A stretch of DNA of 64,000 nt from Pantoea sp. Cy-639 (GTDB taxonomy: Bacteria; Pseudomonadota; Gammaproteobacteria; Pseudomonadales; Pseudomonadaceae): the NCBI RefSeq assembly GCF_011752525.1, contig NZ_VWXI01000012.1, forward strand, positions 62,001 to 126,000, read 5' to 3'. The notes under the pieces are model-generated. The model saw nothing but the letters and a program-made list of their open reading frames with translations. It searched no databases and was not told where the DNA came from. The position numbers and the translations under genes are program-made. Shown in pieces: positions 32,378 through 40,486 of the stretch (the stretch's first letter is position 1; every line of letters starts with the position of its first letter).

Positions 32378-32405
32378 TTGACTGGCAAATGATAACCATT
32401 ACTAT
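32378..32405 (+). promoter_or_regulatory. PrrF promoter (TTGACT-16-TACTAT)
   Basis: TTGACT at 32378-32383 and TACTAT at 32400-32405 are spaced 16 bp apart, placing a start near 32413, where the sRNA resemblance begins. The Fur box lies between and over the two hexamers. Confidence 0.6.
32385..32403. promoter_or_regulatory. Fur box overlapping the PrrF promoter
   Basis: The 19 bp contain ATGATAACCATTA and match the GATAATGATAATCATTATC consensus at 14 positions. Fe-bound Fur here would block the sRNA promoter in iron-rich cells, as is known for PrrF in Pseudomonas. Confidence 0.8.
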
Positions 32406-32412
32406 TGGGCTC

Positions 32413-32529
32413 AGCAGGTCGCGAGACCCGCTGGATAACCTGCAACGTCCTCAGGTCGGACGCTCAGATTATCTCCTCATCAGGCTAATCACGGTTTTTG
32501 ACCCGGCTTTTTGCCGGGTCATTTTTTTT
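32413..32529 (+). ncRNA. prrF: PrrF-type iron-responsive small RNA
   Basis: About 117 nt, the size of P. aeruginosa PrrF. It begins with a GGTCGCGAGACC stem-like segment, holds the conserved single-stranded core CAGATTATCTCCTCATCAGG followed by CTAATCACGG, and ends in a rho-independent terminator. PrrF is the Pseudomonas counterpart of RyhB: in low iron it represses iron-using enzymes. Only one copy is present here, unlike the P. aeruginosa tandem pair; other Pseudomonas carry the copies apart. Part of the core is complementary to the acnB ribosome-binding site at 58618-58631. Confidence 0.88.
32500..32529 (+). terminator. Rho-independent terminator of PrrF
   Basis: An 8-bp stem GACCCGGC/GCCGGGTC with a TTTTT loop is followed by A and eight T residues. 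It is a textbook terminator and the 3' end of the sRNA. Confidence 0.9.
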
Positions 32530-32626
32530 GGCTCTTCAGGCTAATGAAGATCGTTTAATGGCGGCGATGATAGCAAAAGTGTGTCAATGCGTGAACGCTC
32601 ATTGCAAAACTTTGCGGAATCAGCAC

Positions 32627-32646
32627 TTGAGAATCAATCTCGTTAA
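32627..32646. promoter_or_regulatory. Possible second Fur-like box upstream of the sigma4-FecR fusion gene
   Basis: TTGAGAATCAATCTCGTTAA resembles a degenerate Fur 7-1-7 site (TGAGAAT versus TGATAAT). It lies about 65 bp upstream of the fusion gene start. The match is weak on one half, so this is tentative. Confidence 0.3.
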
Positions 32647-32711
32647 TACTAAGCTGATGCCGCATCACGGAAGATACCCCCACACCCTCCCCCATGAGCA
32701 AGGAGCTGTCC

Positions 32712-33224
32712 ATGACCCGTCTGCTGCCCCTTGAGCACGATCCCCATACTGCCGAACGGCAGGCCGACGACGCTTTGCTGCATGCGCTCAAGCGCCTGCC
32801 GCGCCGGGTACAGCAGGTGTTCCTGCTCAACCGCCTCGATCAACTGGGCTTCGCCGAGATCGCCACGCGCCTGGACCTGCCACTGATCAGCATCGAACGC
32901 CACATGGACCAGGCCTTGCAGACCAGCCGCCAGCCAGGCGATGCCCTGGCCAGTGTCGCCGGACAATGGTACGTGCGCCTGCAAAGTCCGCAGGTGACCG
33001 CCAGCGAGCGCATCGACTTTCGCCGTTGGCTGGATGCCGCCCCCGAGCACCTGCACGCGTTCCATGCCACCGAGCTGCGCTGGCGCAGCCTGCTGCCCCC
33101 GGCGCGACAACTGGGGCAGGACGGCTGGTACCGTCAAGGCCGGGCGGCACTGTCACTGGGCGGCTGTTCGATTGCCGTCGGCCTGGGCGTGGCCGCGCTG
33201 GTTGCACTGGGCCTGCTGACCTGA
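32712..33224 (+). CDS. Fusion of sigma-70 region 4 and FecR N-terminal (DUF4880) domain with C-terminal membrane helix
   Basis: 170 residues. Positions about 20-72 (LKRLPRRVQQVFLLNRLDQL, then FAEIATRLDLPLISIERHMDQAL) match region 4 of FecI-type ECF sigma factors. Positions about 80-127 (VAGQWYVRLQSP, RIDFRRWLDAAPEHLHAFHA) match the cytoplasmic DUF4880 domain that anti-sigma FecR proteins use to bind their sigma. Residues 148-169 form one hydrophobic helix. Sigma region 2 and the FecR periplasmic domain are missing, so it cannot act as a complete sigma or normal signal transducer. The ATG at 32712 follows AAGGAG with 7-nt spacing. It sits next to PrrF, which hints at iron. Similar fusions may exist in other Pseudomonas; I cannot search. 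Confidence 0.85.
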   Translation: MTRLLPLEHDPHTAERQADDALLHALKRLPRRVQQVFLLNRLDQLGFAEIATRLDLPLISIERHMDQALQTSRQPGDALASVAGQWYVRLQSPQVTASERIDFRRWLDAAPEHLHAFHATELRWRSLLPPARQLGQDGWYRQGRAALSLGGCSIAVGLGVAALVALGLLT

Positions 33225-33364
33225 CATCGGCCAATGGGATCGGCCCTGCTGAACGCTGAAACCCAGGGGCTGCTGCAGAGAAATGCAGTAATCCCAATCA
33301 GCATGCGCACGCGCCGCCAAGCGGTGTAGAGTACCGTCACAACAACGCCAACAGGAGGCTGGCA

Positions 33365-34513
33365 ATGACCGTGACGCTCTCCCCGCTGCACATCGACTGC
33401 GACTTCGACTCCGGCAACATTCTGGTCAAGGACGCCAGCGACCCCGCACAAGTCCACCTGGATATCCGCAAGGACAGCCACAGCGACCACTTCCAGTGGT
33501 TCCACTTCAAGGCCAGTGGCCTTACCCCGGGTCAGGTCCATCGCTTCAGCCTGGACAACGCCCACCAGTCCTCCTACAAGAACGCCTGGACCGGCTACCA
33601 CGCCGTGGCCTCCTACGACCAGCAGACCTGGTTCCGCGTGCCCAGCCACTACGACGGCCGGGCCCTGAGCTTCGAACTCGAGGCCGAGCAGCCGCAGGCC
33701 TGGTTCGCCTACTTCGAACCCTACCCCCGTGCCCGCCACAACCAGCTGATCGAACGCGCCCGGCAGATCCCCGGCGTCGAACTGCTGGCCAGCGGCCGCA
33801 GCGTGCAGGGTCGCGATATCCCACTGTTGCGCGCCGGCAATGGTGACGCGAACAAGCGCAAGTTGTGGATCATCGCCCAGCAACACCCGGGCGAGCACAT
33901 GGCCGAATGGTTCATCGAAGGCGTGATCGACGCCCTCGAAGCCAACGGCCCGGTCATCCGGCAGCTGCTGGCCAAGGCCGACTTGTACCTGATCCCCAAC
34001 ATGAACCCGGACGGCGCCTTCCTCGGCCACCTGCGCACCAACTTCAAGGGCAAGGACCTCAATCGCGCCTGGCAGGATGCCAGCGTCGAACTGAGCCCCG
34101 AGGTGTTCTTTGCCCAGAGCCAGATGAAGCTGCATGGCGTGGATGCCTTCGTCGATGCCCATGGCGACGAGGAGATCCCTCATGTGTTCACCGCCGCCTG
34201 CGAGGGCAACCCTGGCTACACGCCGCGCATCGCCAAGCTGGAAGAGCAGTTTCGCAGCACGCTGTGCAGCCTGACGCCGGATTTCCAGACTACCTACGGC
34301 TACACCCGCGACGAGCCAGGCCAAGCCAACATGACCCTGGCCTGCAACGCCGTGGGCCAGGCCCATGACTGCCTGTCGCTGACCCTGGAGATGCCGTTCA
34401 AGGACCATGACGATGCGCCGAATCCGCGCACCGGCTGGTCGGGCGAACGCTCGAAAGCGCTGGCCGCAGCGGTGCTGGAGACGCTGCTGAAGATGGTCGA
34501 CGATCTGCGCTGA
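33365..34513 (+). CDS. M14-family zinc carboxypeptidase, cytosolic carboxypeptidase (CCP/AGBL)-like
   Basis: 382 residues with no signal peptide. The N-terminal beta-domain (about 1-120: FQWFHFKASGLTPGQVHRFSL, cited as a region) is typical of cytosolic CCP-type M14 enzymes. Zinc ligands are in QHPGEHMAEW (His, Glu) and VDAHGDEE (His). NPDGAFLGHLRTN holds substrate-binding residues, and the catalytic Glu is in SLTLEMPFK. Eukaryotic relatives remove C-terminal Glu from tubulin; the bacterial substrate is unknown. AGGAGGCTGGCA precedes the ATG. It stands alone between the sigma4-FecR gene and the pilus operon. Confidence 0.9.
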   Translation: MTVTLSPLHIDCDFDSGNILVKDASDPAQVHLDIRKDSHSDHFQWFHFKASGLTPGQVHRFSLDNAHQSSYKNAWTGYHAVASYDQQTWFRVPSHYDGRALSFELEAEQPQAWFAYFEPYPRARHNQLIERARQIPGVELLASGRSVQGRDIPLLRAGNGDANKRKLWIIAQQHPGEHMAEWFIEGVIDALEANGPVIRQLLAKADLYLIPNMNPDGAFLGHLRTNFKGKDLNRAWQDASVELSPEVFFAQSQMKLHGVDAFVDAHGDEEIPHVFTAACEGNPGYTPRIAKLEEQFRSTLCSLTPDFQTTYGYTRDEPGQANMTLACNAVGQAHDCLSLTLEMPFKDHDDAPNPRTGWSGERSKALAAAVLETLLKMVDDLR

Positions 34514-34530
34514 GGGCTGTATTCCCAGCA

Positions 34531-34641
34531 GGAGCGGCCTTGTGTCGCGAAAGGCTCGCGCAACGGCCCCGACCCTATCGGCCATTACGCCAAGATCCTG
34601 GGGCTGCGCTGCAGCCCTTTCGCGACCCAAGGTCGCCCCAC
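34531..34641. repeat. Inverted REP-like pair after the carboxypeptidase gene
   Basis: GGAGCGGCCTTGTGTCGCGA (from 34531) and an inverted copy ending near 34641 (TTTCGCGACCCAAGGTCGCCCC) flank about 70 bp. A single copy of the same subtype lies at 62921. It separates two convergent transcription units. Confidence 0.65.
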
Positions 34642-34668
34642 AAGCGTTGCGCAAAAGCAGCGATCTAC

Positions 34669-35637
34669 TCAGAACTGTACATCGAGGATCACGCTGTCGG
34701 TGTAGCTCGCCGCCGGTGGCGTGGCCTGGTCGGTGTAGACCTTGGCGTTGTAGTTGAACAGCTGGCTGCCCGTTCCGGTGCCGTTGCCCGGGTTCACGTC
34801 GGCATCGCTGCTGGCGCGCCGCGCCGTCCCCACCGAGCCCCAGCGCACCGCGCCGGCACTCTTGAAGATGTCATAGGCGAGGAAATTGCCGGCACTGGAC
34901 TTCATCCGCCGCCGCCCGCCCGACACGTTCTGCCCGTCATCCAGCCCCACCGTGTAGGCACTACCCTTGGTGCACGACAGGCTTACGCTCTGGTTCACAG
35001 TGCCGAATCCCGCCACCACCGGCGCACTGGCGAAGCTGATGTTGGGCGTGGTGATCTGGCAGTCGTTGGTCACCGTCAAGGTGACCTGCAGCGTCTGGTT
35101 GCCATTGCCGATATCCCGCCCCAGGCAGATGGCGCCGATACCGATCCCCGAGCAGTAGTTCCAGTTCCAGGCGATATTCAGTGTCTCCTGATACAGCCCC
35201 GCGGCGACATTGGCGCCGACGGTGGTCTTCAGGTACAGCGGCACGCTCTTGGGCGTGGGCCCGTTGAGCAGGCCCAGGGCATCGATGATGCCGTTGCGCG
35301 CAAAGTCGAACTGCACTCCGCGGCTGATCGGGTAACTGGTAGTGTTGTCGGCGTAGATCGTATAGGGGATCACGTCGCCGGTGGGCCCCACCAGACCGCT
35401 GCTGCTGGAGGTGATGGTGGCGTAGAAGTGATCGGTACTGACCAGCAGCGACAGCAACGAGCCGGTGCACTGCAGCCCCGCGTTGGTGGTCGAGGCACTT
35501 TGTACCGTAGTACGCACCACGGTCGAGTTGAGCGAGCCGAAGGCCGCCGGCGCGGTGGCCACCGACGAACACAAGCCCCAGGCCGCCCCGGGCAACGCCA
35601 GCGCGGCCAACAACAACAGTTGGCACAGGCGGCTCAT
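34669..35637 (-). CDS. Csu/CupE-type pilus tip protein (two SCPU domains)
   Basis: 322 residues, last gene of the chaperone-usher operon, comparable in place and size to CsuE/CupE6 tip adhesins. A signal peptide (MSRLCQLLLLAALALPGAAWG) precedes an N-terminal adhesin-like SCPU domain (about 22-170) and a C-terminal SCPU pilin domain (about 175-322: CQITTPNISFASAP, VSLSCTKGSAYTVGLDDGQN) ending in the donor-strand motif DSVILDVQF. The ATG overlaps the usher stop by ATGA, showing translational coupling. Role in biofilm attachment is inferred from the family. Confidence 0.88.
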   Translation of the reverse strand: MSRLCQLLLLAALALPGAAWGLCSSVATAPAAFGSLNSTVVRTTVQSASTTNAGLQCTGSLLSLLVSTDHFYATITSSSSGLVGPTGDVIPYTIYADNTTSYPISRGVQFDFARNGIIDALGLLNGPTPKSVPLYLKTTVGANVAAGLYQETLNIAWNWNYCSGIGIGAICLGRDIGNGNQTLQVTLTVTNDCQITTPNISFASAPVVAGFGTVNQSVSLSCTKGSAYTVGLDDGQNVSGGRRRMKSSAGNFLAYDIFKSAGAVRWGSVGTARRASSDADVNPGNGTGTGSQLFNYNAKVYTDQATPPAASYTDSVILDVQF

Positions 35638-37976
35638 CGGCACACCAGTGGGCCGATCAGCGGAATCGGCCCTTGCCCTTCGGGCAAGTCGAAGGCTACC
35701 TGGCACTGCCCGCCGTCGGCCTTGTCCACCGCGAGGCGATTGTGCGGCGCCAGGTTCTCCAGGTACACCAGCCCGTCCCAGCCCACCACCGCCTCGCCAG
35801 CGCTTTCCTGATGCCGCACGCGGCTGCCCAGCTTGAGCACCTGGTTGTCGCCATCGACCAGCACCAGGCTCGCCGCCAGCACCCGCTTGAGCGGGAACTC
35901 CAGCAGGTAGCCACTGCCCCGACGCACCGCCACCCGCTGCTCGACCTGCGAGGCGAGGACATCGGCCGGCAGACCCATCGGGTCGATCTCGTACTTGCCG
36001 CGGTAGTAGCCGCTGCTGTACGGCACCAGCAGGTGACCACCGCGGTCGGTGCTGCCGACCAGCTGGTTCTCGTAGCGCACCGGCACGTCGGCGTAGCCGC
36101 TGGTGCTGACCACCACGAAGGCATCGTCGATGCGGTTGGCGGCGAACAGTCCAGCATCCATCAACACCAGCGAGCCGCTGGCGTCGGCCCAGCGGGTCAT
36201 CTCGCCGCTGCTGCCATACACGCCCGCCTGCAGTTGCACCGACTGCAGGCGCCAGGTCACGTCGGCCTGGCGATAGTCCTGGGTATTGCCACCCGTGGCG
36301 TAGCCGAGGTTGTAGCCCACCCCGCCGCCCACCGGCACCGCCTGGCTGTAGTTGACGCGCTGCAGGTCCTGACCATCCTTGCTGCGCTCGGCGCTGAAGG
36401 CCAGGGTGCCGCGCAGGTCGAACGGGATCACCAGCTGCGCCTGCACCGCCCACTGGCTGTCGCCGACCTCGCGGTTGGCCGACAGGTACAGGCTGCTGCT
36501 GCCCCACAGCGGCTTGCTCCAGCTCAGGTTGACCAGTCGCGTGCGCGAACCGTCGCCGGCGCGCACGTCGAAGTAGCCAGCGCCGAGGCTGCCGTAGCGA
36601 TCGAGATTGAGACTGACGGTGGCCTGTTCGCTGCGTGTGCTAAGCCGCGTGTAGGGGTTGTCGACCAGCGACAGGTCGGCGTAGTCGCCATGACGCTGGA
36701 TGCGCTGGTAGTTGAAGCCGACGCGGCGGCTGTTGTACTGGTAGCCCAGCGCCACCTGCTGGCCGCTGTCGCCGTCGAAACGACTCTGCGCCAGCGCCGC
36801 GTTGAGCACGCCGAAGGTGCCCAGGCGCAGGTTGCCGCCCAGGCCGCCGAGCATCATCGACGCCGCGGTCTCGGCATGGGTTTCGAGGGTGAAGAAATCG
36901 GACACGCCGTGACGCAGGCTGGCACTGGCCACTCCAGGCCCGTAGTCGAAGTCGCGCACGCCATAATCGCGGCGCAGATTGCCAGCGGCCAGCGAGTAGT
37001 CCGACAGGCCCTTGGCCAGCAGGCTGCTGGTGACGTAGAACGGCAAGGTGGTCGAGACCTGCCGGCCCAGGGCGTCGGTGGTCACCACCACGGCCTCGCC
37101 GGCACCGTTGATGAACGGCACATTGGTCAGCGTGTAGGGGCCCGGCTGCAGCTCGGTGGTGCTGCTCTTGTAGCCATTGATGAACAGGTCCAGCGAAGTC
37201 GGTACCGCCGCTTCGCCGGCAAAGGCCGGTAGCGGGTAGGTGACCAGGTCCGGCCGCACGCCGAAGTCACGCGACAGTTGCAGGCCGCCGACCCGCACCG
37301 AGGTGGTCCAGGGCAGCGCCCCGGTGACCAGGTCGCCGACCTCGTAAGTCTGCAGGCGCTGCTCGTCGGTGTAACGGAACGTGGTGTCGTAGCGCAGATA
37401 ACCCTGCCGCGGCTGGCTCCGGACGCCGCTGAACGACTGGCGCCACTGCCCGGTGGTGGAGAAAGTGCCCCAGTCGTCGAACAGACGCAGCTCGTTCCAG
37501 GCGGCCAGGTAGGTGCCACCCTCGTCGGTGTCGTTGAGGTAGGCGTCGTAGTTGAACAGCGCGCCGAGGCTGCTGTGGGCCTCGCTGGGCGGATACAGGC
37601 CACGTTCGCCGACCTGCTGATCCGGCAGCCAGGCCGGCGGCACCTGCAGCAGCAGGCGCTGGTTCTGGCTGTCATAGTCGCTGTGCAGGTCCGCAATGTC
37701 GTCCAGCGCCACCTCGCCCCGGGGCTCGCCCGGCAGCTTCACGCCTGCGGCGCGCAGCACATCGCTGTCCAGGTACAGCCGCCCGGCCCGTTGCTGCACC
37801 GGCACCAGCTCAGCCTTGCCCACCTGGTTCACCAACAGGTCCAGGTACAGCGTGGCATCGGCCACCGCGGCGCTCTCGGTGGGCGGTGGCGGCAGATCGT
37901 CGGCCACGCCCAGGCCTGACCCGAACACCGCCAGGCCCAGCCACAACCGGTGCGTCGCCACCCGCACCCAGCTCAC
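35634..37976 (-). CDS. Archaic chaperone-usher pathway outer-membrane usher
   Basis: 780 residues with a signal peptide (LWLGLAVFGSGLGVADD). It has an N-terminal periplasmic domain (ATLYLDLLVNQVGKAELVPV), a 24-strand beta-barrel with plug (PSLDLFINGYKSSTTELQPG, VPFINGAGEAVVVTTDALGR) and C-terminal domains (PVRYENQLVGSTDRGGHLLV, YRGKYEIDPMGLPADV). It secretes and assembles SCPU subunits presented by the chaperone. The GTG at 37976 after TTGGAAG is the best available start; the region between it and the chaperone stop (59 bp) has no better in-frame codon. Confidence 0.92.
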   Translation of the reverse strand: MSWVRVATHRLWLGLAVFGSGLGVADDLPPPPTESAAVADATLYLDLLVNQVGKAELVPVQQRAGRLYLDSDVLRAAGVKLPGEPRGEVALDDIADLHSDYDSQNQRLLLQVPPAWLPDQQVGERGLYPPSEAHSSLGALFNYDAYLNDTDEGGTYLAAWNELRLFDDWGTFSTTGQWRQSFSGVRSQPRQGYLRYDTTFRYTDEQRLQTYEVGDLVTGALPWTTSVRVGGLQLSRDFGVRPDLVTYPLPAFAGEAAVPTSLDLFINGYKSSTTELQPGPYTLTNVPFINGAGEAVVVTTDALGRQVSTTLPFYVTSSLLAKGLSDYSLAAGNLRRDYGVRDFDYGPGVASASLRHGVSDFFTLETHAETAASMMLGGLGGNLRLGTFGVLNAALAQSRFDGDSGQQVALGYQYNSRRVGFNYQRIQRHGDYADLSLVDNPYTRLSTRSEQATVSLNLDRYGSLGAGYFDVRAGDGSRTRLVNLSWSKPLWGSSSLYLSANREVGDSQWAVQAQLVIPFDLRGTLAFSAERSKDGQDLQRVNYSQAVPVGGGVGYNLGYATGGNTQDYRQADVTWRLQSVQLQAGVYGSSGEMTRWADASGSLVLMDAGLFAANRIDDAFVVVSTSGYADVPVRYENQLVGSTDRGGHLLVPYSSGYYRGKYEIDPMGLPADVLASQVEQRVAVRRGSGYLLEFPLKRVLAASLVLVDGDNQVLKLGSRVRHQESAGEAVVGWDGLVYLENLAPHNRLAVDKADGGQCQVAFDLPEGQGPIPLIGPLVCR

Positions 37977-38035
37977 ACACGACTTCCAACCATTGCCGGG
38001 TCCTCCCTGGCCCCTGCCGTTCGTTCAAACGTCTG

Positions 38036-38812
38036 TCACTGACCCTGCCGGATGGCCTGCGCCACATCCTGGCCATTGATCCTGCCCTTGAGCACGCTGG
38101 CCGCTCCCGGTGTGGCCGGTGCCGGCCAGCGCATGCTGGCGCCGGGCAGCACATAGCCCAGCAAGCCTTCCACCAGCGGCGTGTCGCGCCCGCCCTGCTG
38201 CAGCACCACATCGGTCAACCGCGCATGCACAGGCCCGGTGTTGCGCAACTCGACATAGGGCTTGCCCTGTACCGTCACCGCGCGCCAGCTCAACTGTGGC
38301 TTGCCGACCCCCTCGGCACTGCGCTTGCCCTCCGGGTCGGGCTTGCCCCACAGCCCTTCGCCGTAGACGAACAGCGGTACCGAGTAGCGCATCTGCAGGC
38401 GGATCGCCGCCTTCGGCCCCTCGCTGGCGGGGTCGACGGGCACGGGCGAGGGAATCTCGTCGATGATGATGCGGTAGGCCTGCTCCTGGCCGACCGGCGA
38501 GGTGCCGGTACGGGTCAGGCGGATCAGCTGCTTCTGGCCAGGCGGGATATTGGCCACCGGCGGGCTGCCGATGATCTCGCGCTGGTTCTGGAACTGCTCC
38601 TGATACTCGCCCTGGCGCCAGGCGAACACCCGCACCTGCAGGCTGGCCGGCGCCGTGCCGCGGTTTTCCAGCCACAGCGCGCCCGCCTTCTGGTCGGCCT
38701 CCAGCACCGGATCGATCGGCCAGATCAGCACCGAGGTCGCCGCCATCGCCGGCGCGCAGGCCAACGACAGCAGCCCGATCACGCCCCGCGCCAGTTTCGC
38801 GACTGCCCCCAT
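38036..38812 (-). CDS. Periplasmic pilus chaperone (CsuC/CupE4-like)
   Basis: 258 residues with a signal peptide (GVIGLLSLACAPAMAA). The two immunoglobulin-like domains of FimC/PapD chaperones are seen: ALWLENRGTAPASLQVRVFA and PPGQKQLIRLTRTG in domain 1, with the conserved strand YRIIIDEIP, and VPLFVYGEGLW before domain 2. It delivers SCPU subunits to the usher. The ATG at 38812 follows AAGGAGAGG; the upstream ATG at 38836 has no ribosome-binding site. Confidence 0.9.
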   Translation of the reverse strand: MGAVAKLARGVIGLLSLACAPAMAATSVLIWPIDPVLEADQKAGALWLENRGTAPASLQVRVFAWRQGEYQEQFQNQREIIGSPPVANIPPGQKQLIRLTRTGTSPVGQEQAYRIIIDEIPSPVPVDPASEGPKAAIRLQMRYSVPLFVYGEGLWGKPDPEGKRSAEGVGKPQLSWRAVTVQGKPYVELRNTGPVHARLTDVVLQQGGRDTPLVEGLLGYVLPGASMRWPAPATPGAASVLKGRINGQDVAQAIRQGQ

Positions 38813-38870
38813 GCCTCTCTCCTTGGTCGTTCTCATGTCGATTGCGCTGCCTGCTTCAGCGGGTCGTTCT

Positions 38871-39374
38871 TCACCAACTCACTGTCACTTGCACCACATC
38901 GGTGTAGGTCCCCGCCGGCAGGGTGCCGGTCAAGGTGGTACGGCCGTAGACCGGCAACTTGATCGCCGTCGGGTCGCTGTAGCTCACCGCCACGCTGCTG
39001 CCGATGCCCAGGCTCTGGCTGAAGGCCGCGTCGCGGTACAGCTGGTAGGCGAGCAACTGGGTACCGCCGCTGCGCTTGAGGTTGCGGCTGCCGCTGGCAC
39101 TGTTCTGGCCGCCATCCAGGCTCATGTTCAGGGCCACGCCCGGAGTGCACTGGAAGGTCACCGTGGTGCCGCCGAGCGAAGTACTCAGGGTGGCCGTGGA
39201 CAACGCCGAGCTGGTGCCGAAGTCCAGCACCCCGTAAGCCGTCACGCCCCCCACCACCAGGCAGCCGGCAACGATCTGCGCAGTCACCTGGAAGGTGCTG
39301 CTGGTGACGGCCGGCGCCCCCGGCGCCACGACCAGGCACAGGCCGGCAGACAATAGCCGCGCCGCGCCGCGCAC
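38871..39374 (-). CDS. SCPU-domain pilin subunit (fourth in operon)
   Basis: 167 residues: signal peptide (RLLSAGLCLVVAPGAPAV), then one SCPU/spore-coat-U domain with FQVTAQIVAGCLVVGG at the start, VTFQCTPGVALNMSLDGGQN in the middle, and the donor-strand ending YTDVVQVTVSW. The two Cys probably form the family disulfide. It has a GTG start 3 bp after the previous pilin gene. It is probably a minor subunit next to the chaperone gene. Confidence 0.85.
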   Translation of the reverse strand: MRGAARLLSAGLCLVVAPGAPAVTSSTFQVTAQIVAGCLVVGGVTAYGVLDFGTSSALSTATLSTSLGGTTVTFQCTPGVALNMSLDGGQNSASGSRNLKRSGGTQLLAYQLYRDAAFSQSLGIGSSVAVSYSDPTAIKLPVYGRTTLTGTLPAGTYTDVVQVTVSW

Positions 39375-39377
39375 TGC

Positions 39378-39911
39378 TCAGAAGCTCAGCTCGACGGCTA
39401 CCGTGTCGGTGTACACCCCGGCCGGCAGGCCCGCCTTGCCGCGTGCCTGGCCGTAGAGGTTGACGGTCTGCGCCACGCCGGTACTGGTCGGCAAGGTGAT
39501 GGTGCCGTCGATGGCCAACAGTTGGGTGAAACCGCTGTCGGTGTAGAAGTCGTAGGGCACGAAGTTGCCGTTGCCATCGGCCAGGGCACGGGTACCGCCC
39601 GGGGACTGGTTGTCATGGCTCCCGGCCCGCACCTTGATCGCCGGCACCGTGCCCGCCGAGCAGAGGATGCTCATGGCACCGCCGCCGCTGCCCAGCACCT
39701 GACCACCGGCCGTGGTGAACAGCGCCCCTTGGGTACCGAAGTTGAGCGTGCCGAAGTTCAGCCCCGAGGTACCGCCATTGCCATTGACCTGGCAGGCGGA
39801 GGTCAGGGTCAGGGTCGAGCTGATCGTCCCGGTCACGGTGACCGCCTGGGCCTGGGCCGCGAGGGCGAGGCCAAGGCCGGTGAGGATGCAGCGGGTGAAA
39901 TGCTTGGGCAT
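39378..39911 (-). CDS. SCPU-domain pilin subunit (third; probable major CupE1/CsuA-B-like)
   Basis: 177 residues: signal peptide (LGLALAAQAQA), then VTVTGTISSTLTLTSACQVN and LNFGTLNFGTQGALFTTAGG, the pattern I associate with major archaic pilins. A second Cys is in MSILCSAGTVPAIKV; the C-terminus is YTDTVAVELSF. AAGGAGACTCC precedes the ATG. Its resemblance to a major subunit while lying third in the operon is unusual, since the major pilin is commonly first. Confidence 0.86.
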   Translation of the reverse strand: MPKHFTRCILTGLGLALAAQAQAVTVTGTISSTLTLTSACQVNGNGGTSGLNFGTLNFGTQGALFTTAGGQVLGSGGGAMSILCSAGTVPAIKVRAGSHDNQSPGGTRALADGNGNFVPYDFYTDSGFTQLLAIDGTITLPTSTGVAQTVNLYGQARGKAGLPAGVYTDTVAVELSF

Positions 39912-39928
39912 TGGAGTCTCCTTGCGTG

Positions 39929-40477
39929 TTACCAGTCCAGGGTCACCCTGAGGGTGTCGCGATACAGCCCGGCCGGCAGGGCGCGCGGTTGCGCGACCAC
40001 CAGCCCATAAATGGGCACGGGAACTTGCTGGGTACTGCTGATGGTGAACGTGCGGGCCTGGCCGATGCCGTAGCGGCTGTTGCCACCGGGGTCGACCGCC
40101 AGTTGGTAAGGGATCAGCTCACGGCCGTTGCTCAGCCGGCGCACACCATCACCGCCATTGAGCCCGCCATTGATGCGCACGTTGAAGGCGCGCACCTGCG
40201 GGGTGCAACTGATCTGCAGGCTGCCCTCGCCGCCCGCCTCGTCGACCCGACTGGTCAGCGGCCGGTCCCAGGTCGGTCCGCGGCTGCCGAAGTCCATCAC
40301 CCCAGGATTGCCCACCGTCGCCGGCTGCTGGTCGCTGCTGATCTGGCAGGCAGCGCTGATCACCAGCCGCGCCTGGATGAAGCCGGTGCTGTTGCCATGG
40401 GCCGCACTGCCGGGCAACAGCAGCGGGCCAAGGAAAAGCAGCAGGATCGAGGTACGTTGCAGCGCGTCCTTGTGCAT
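39929..40477 (-). CDS. SCPU-domain pilin subunit (second)
   Basis: 182 residues: signal peptide (SILLLFLGPLLLPGSAAHG), ARLVISAACQISSDQQ, VMDFGSRGPTWDRPL, SCTPQVRAFNVRINGGLNGG and the ending YRDTLRVTLDW. The gene is 9 bp after the first pilin gene; AGGAGCAGGCC precedes the ATG. It is likely a minor subunit or adaptor. Confidence 0.85.
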   Translation of the reverse strand: MHKDALQRTSILLLFLGPLLLPGSAAHGNSTGFIQARLVISAACQISSDQQPATVGNPGVMDFGSRGPTWDRPLTSRVDEAGGEGSLQISCTPQVRAFNVRINGGLNGGDGVRRLSNGRELIPYQLAVDPGGNSRYGIGQARTFTISSTQQVPVPIYGLVVAQPRALPAGLYRDTLRVTLDW

Positions 40478-40486
40478 GGCCTGCTC

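Noticed and set aside
32362..32734. Short ORFs at 32362-32544 and 32498-32734
   Set aside because: They run over the Fur box, PrrF and its terminator and lack coding features.
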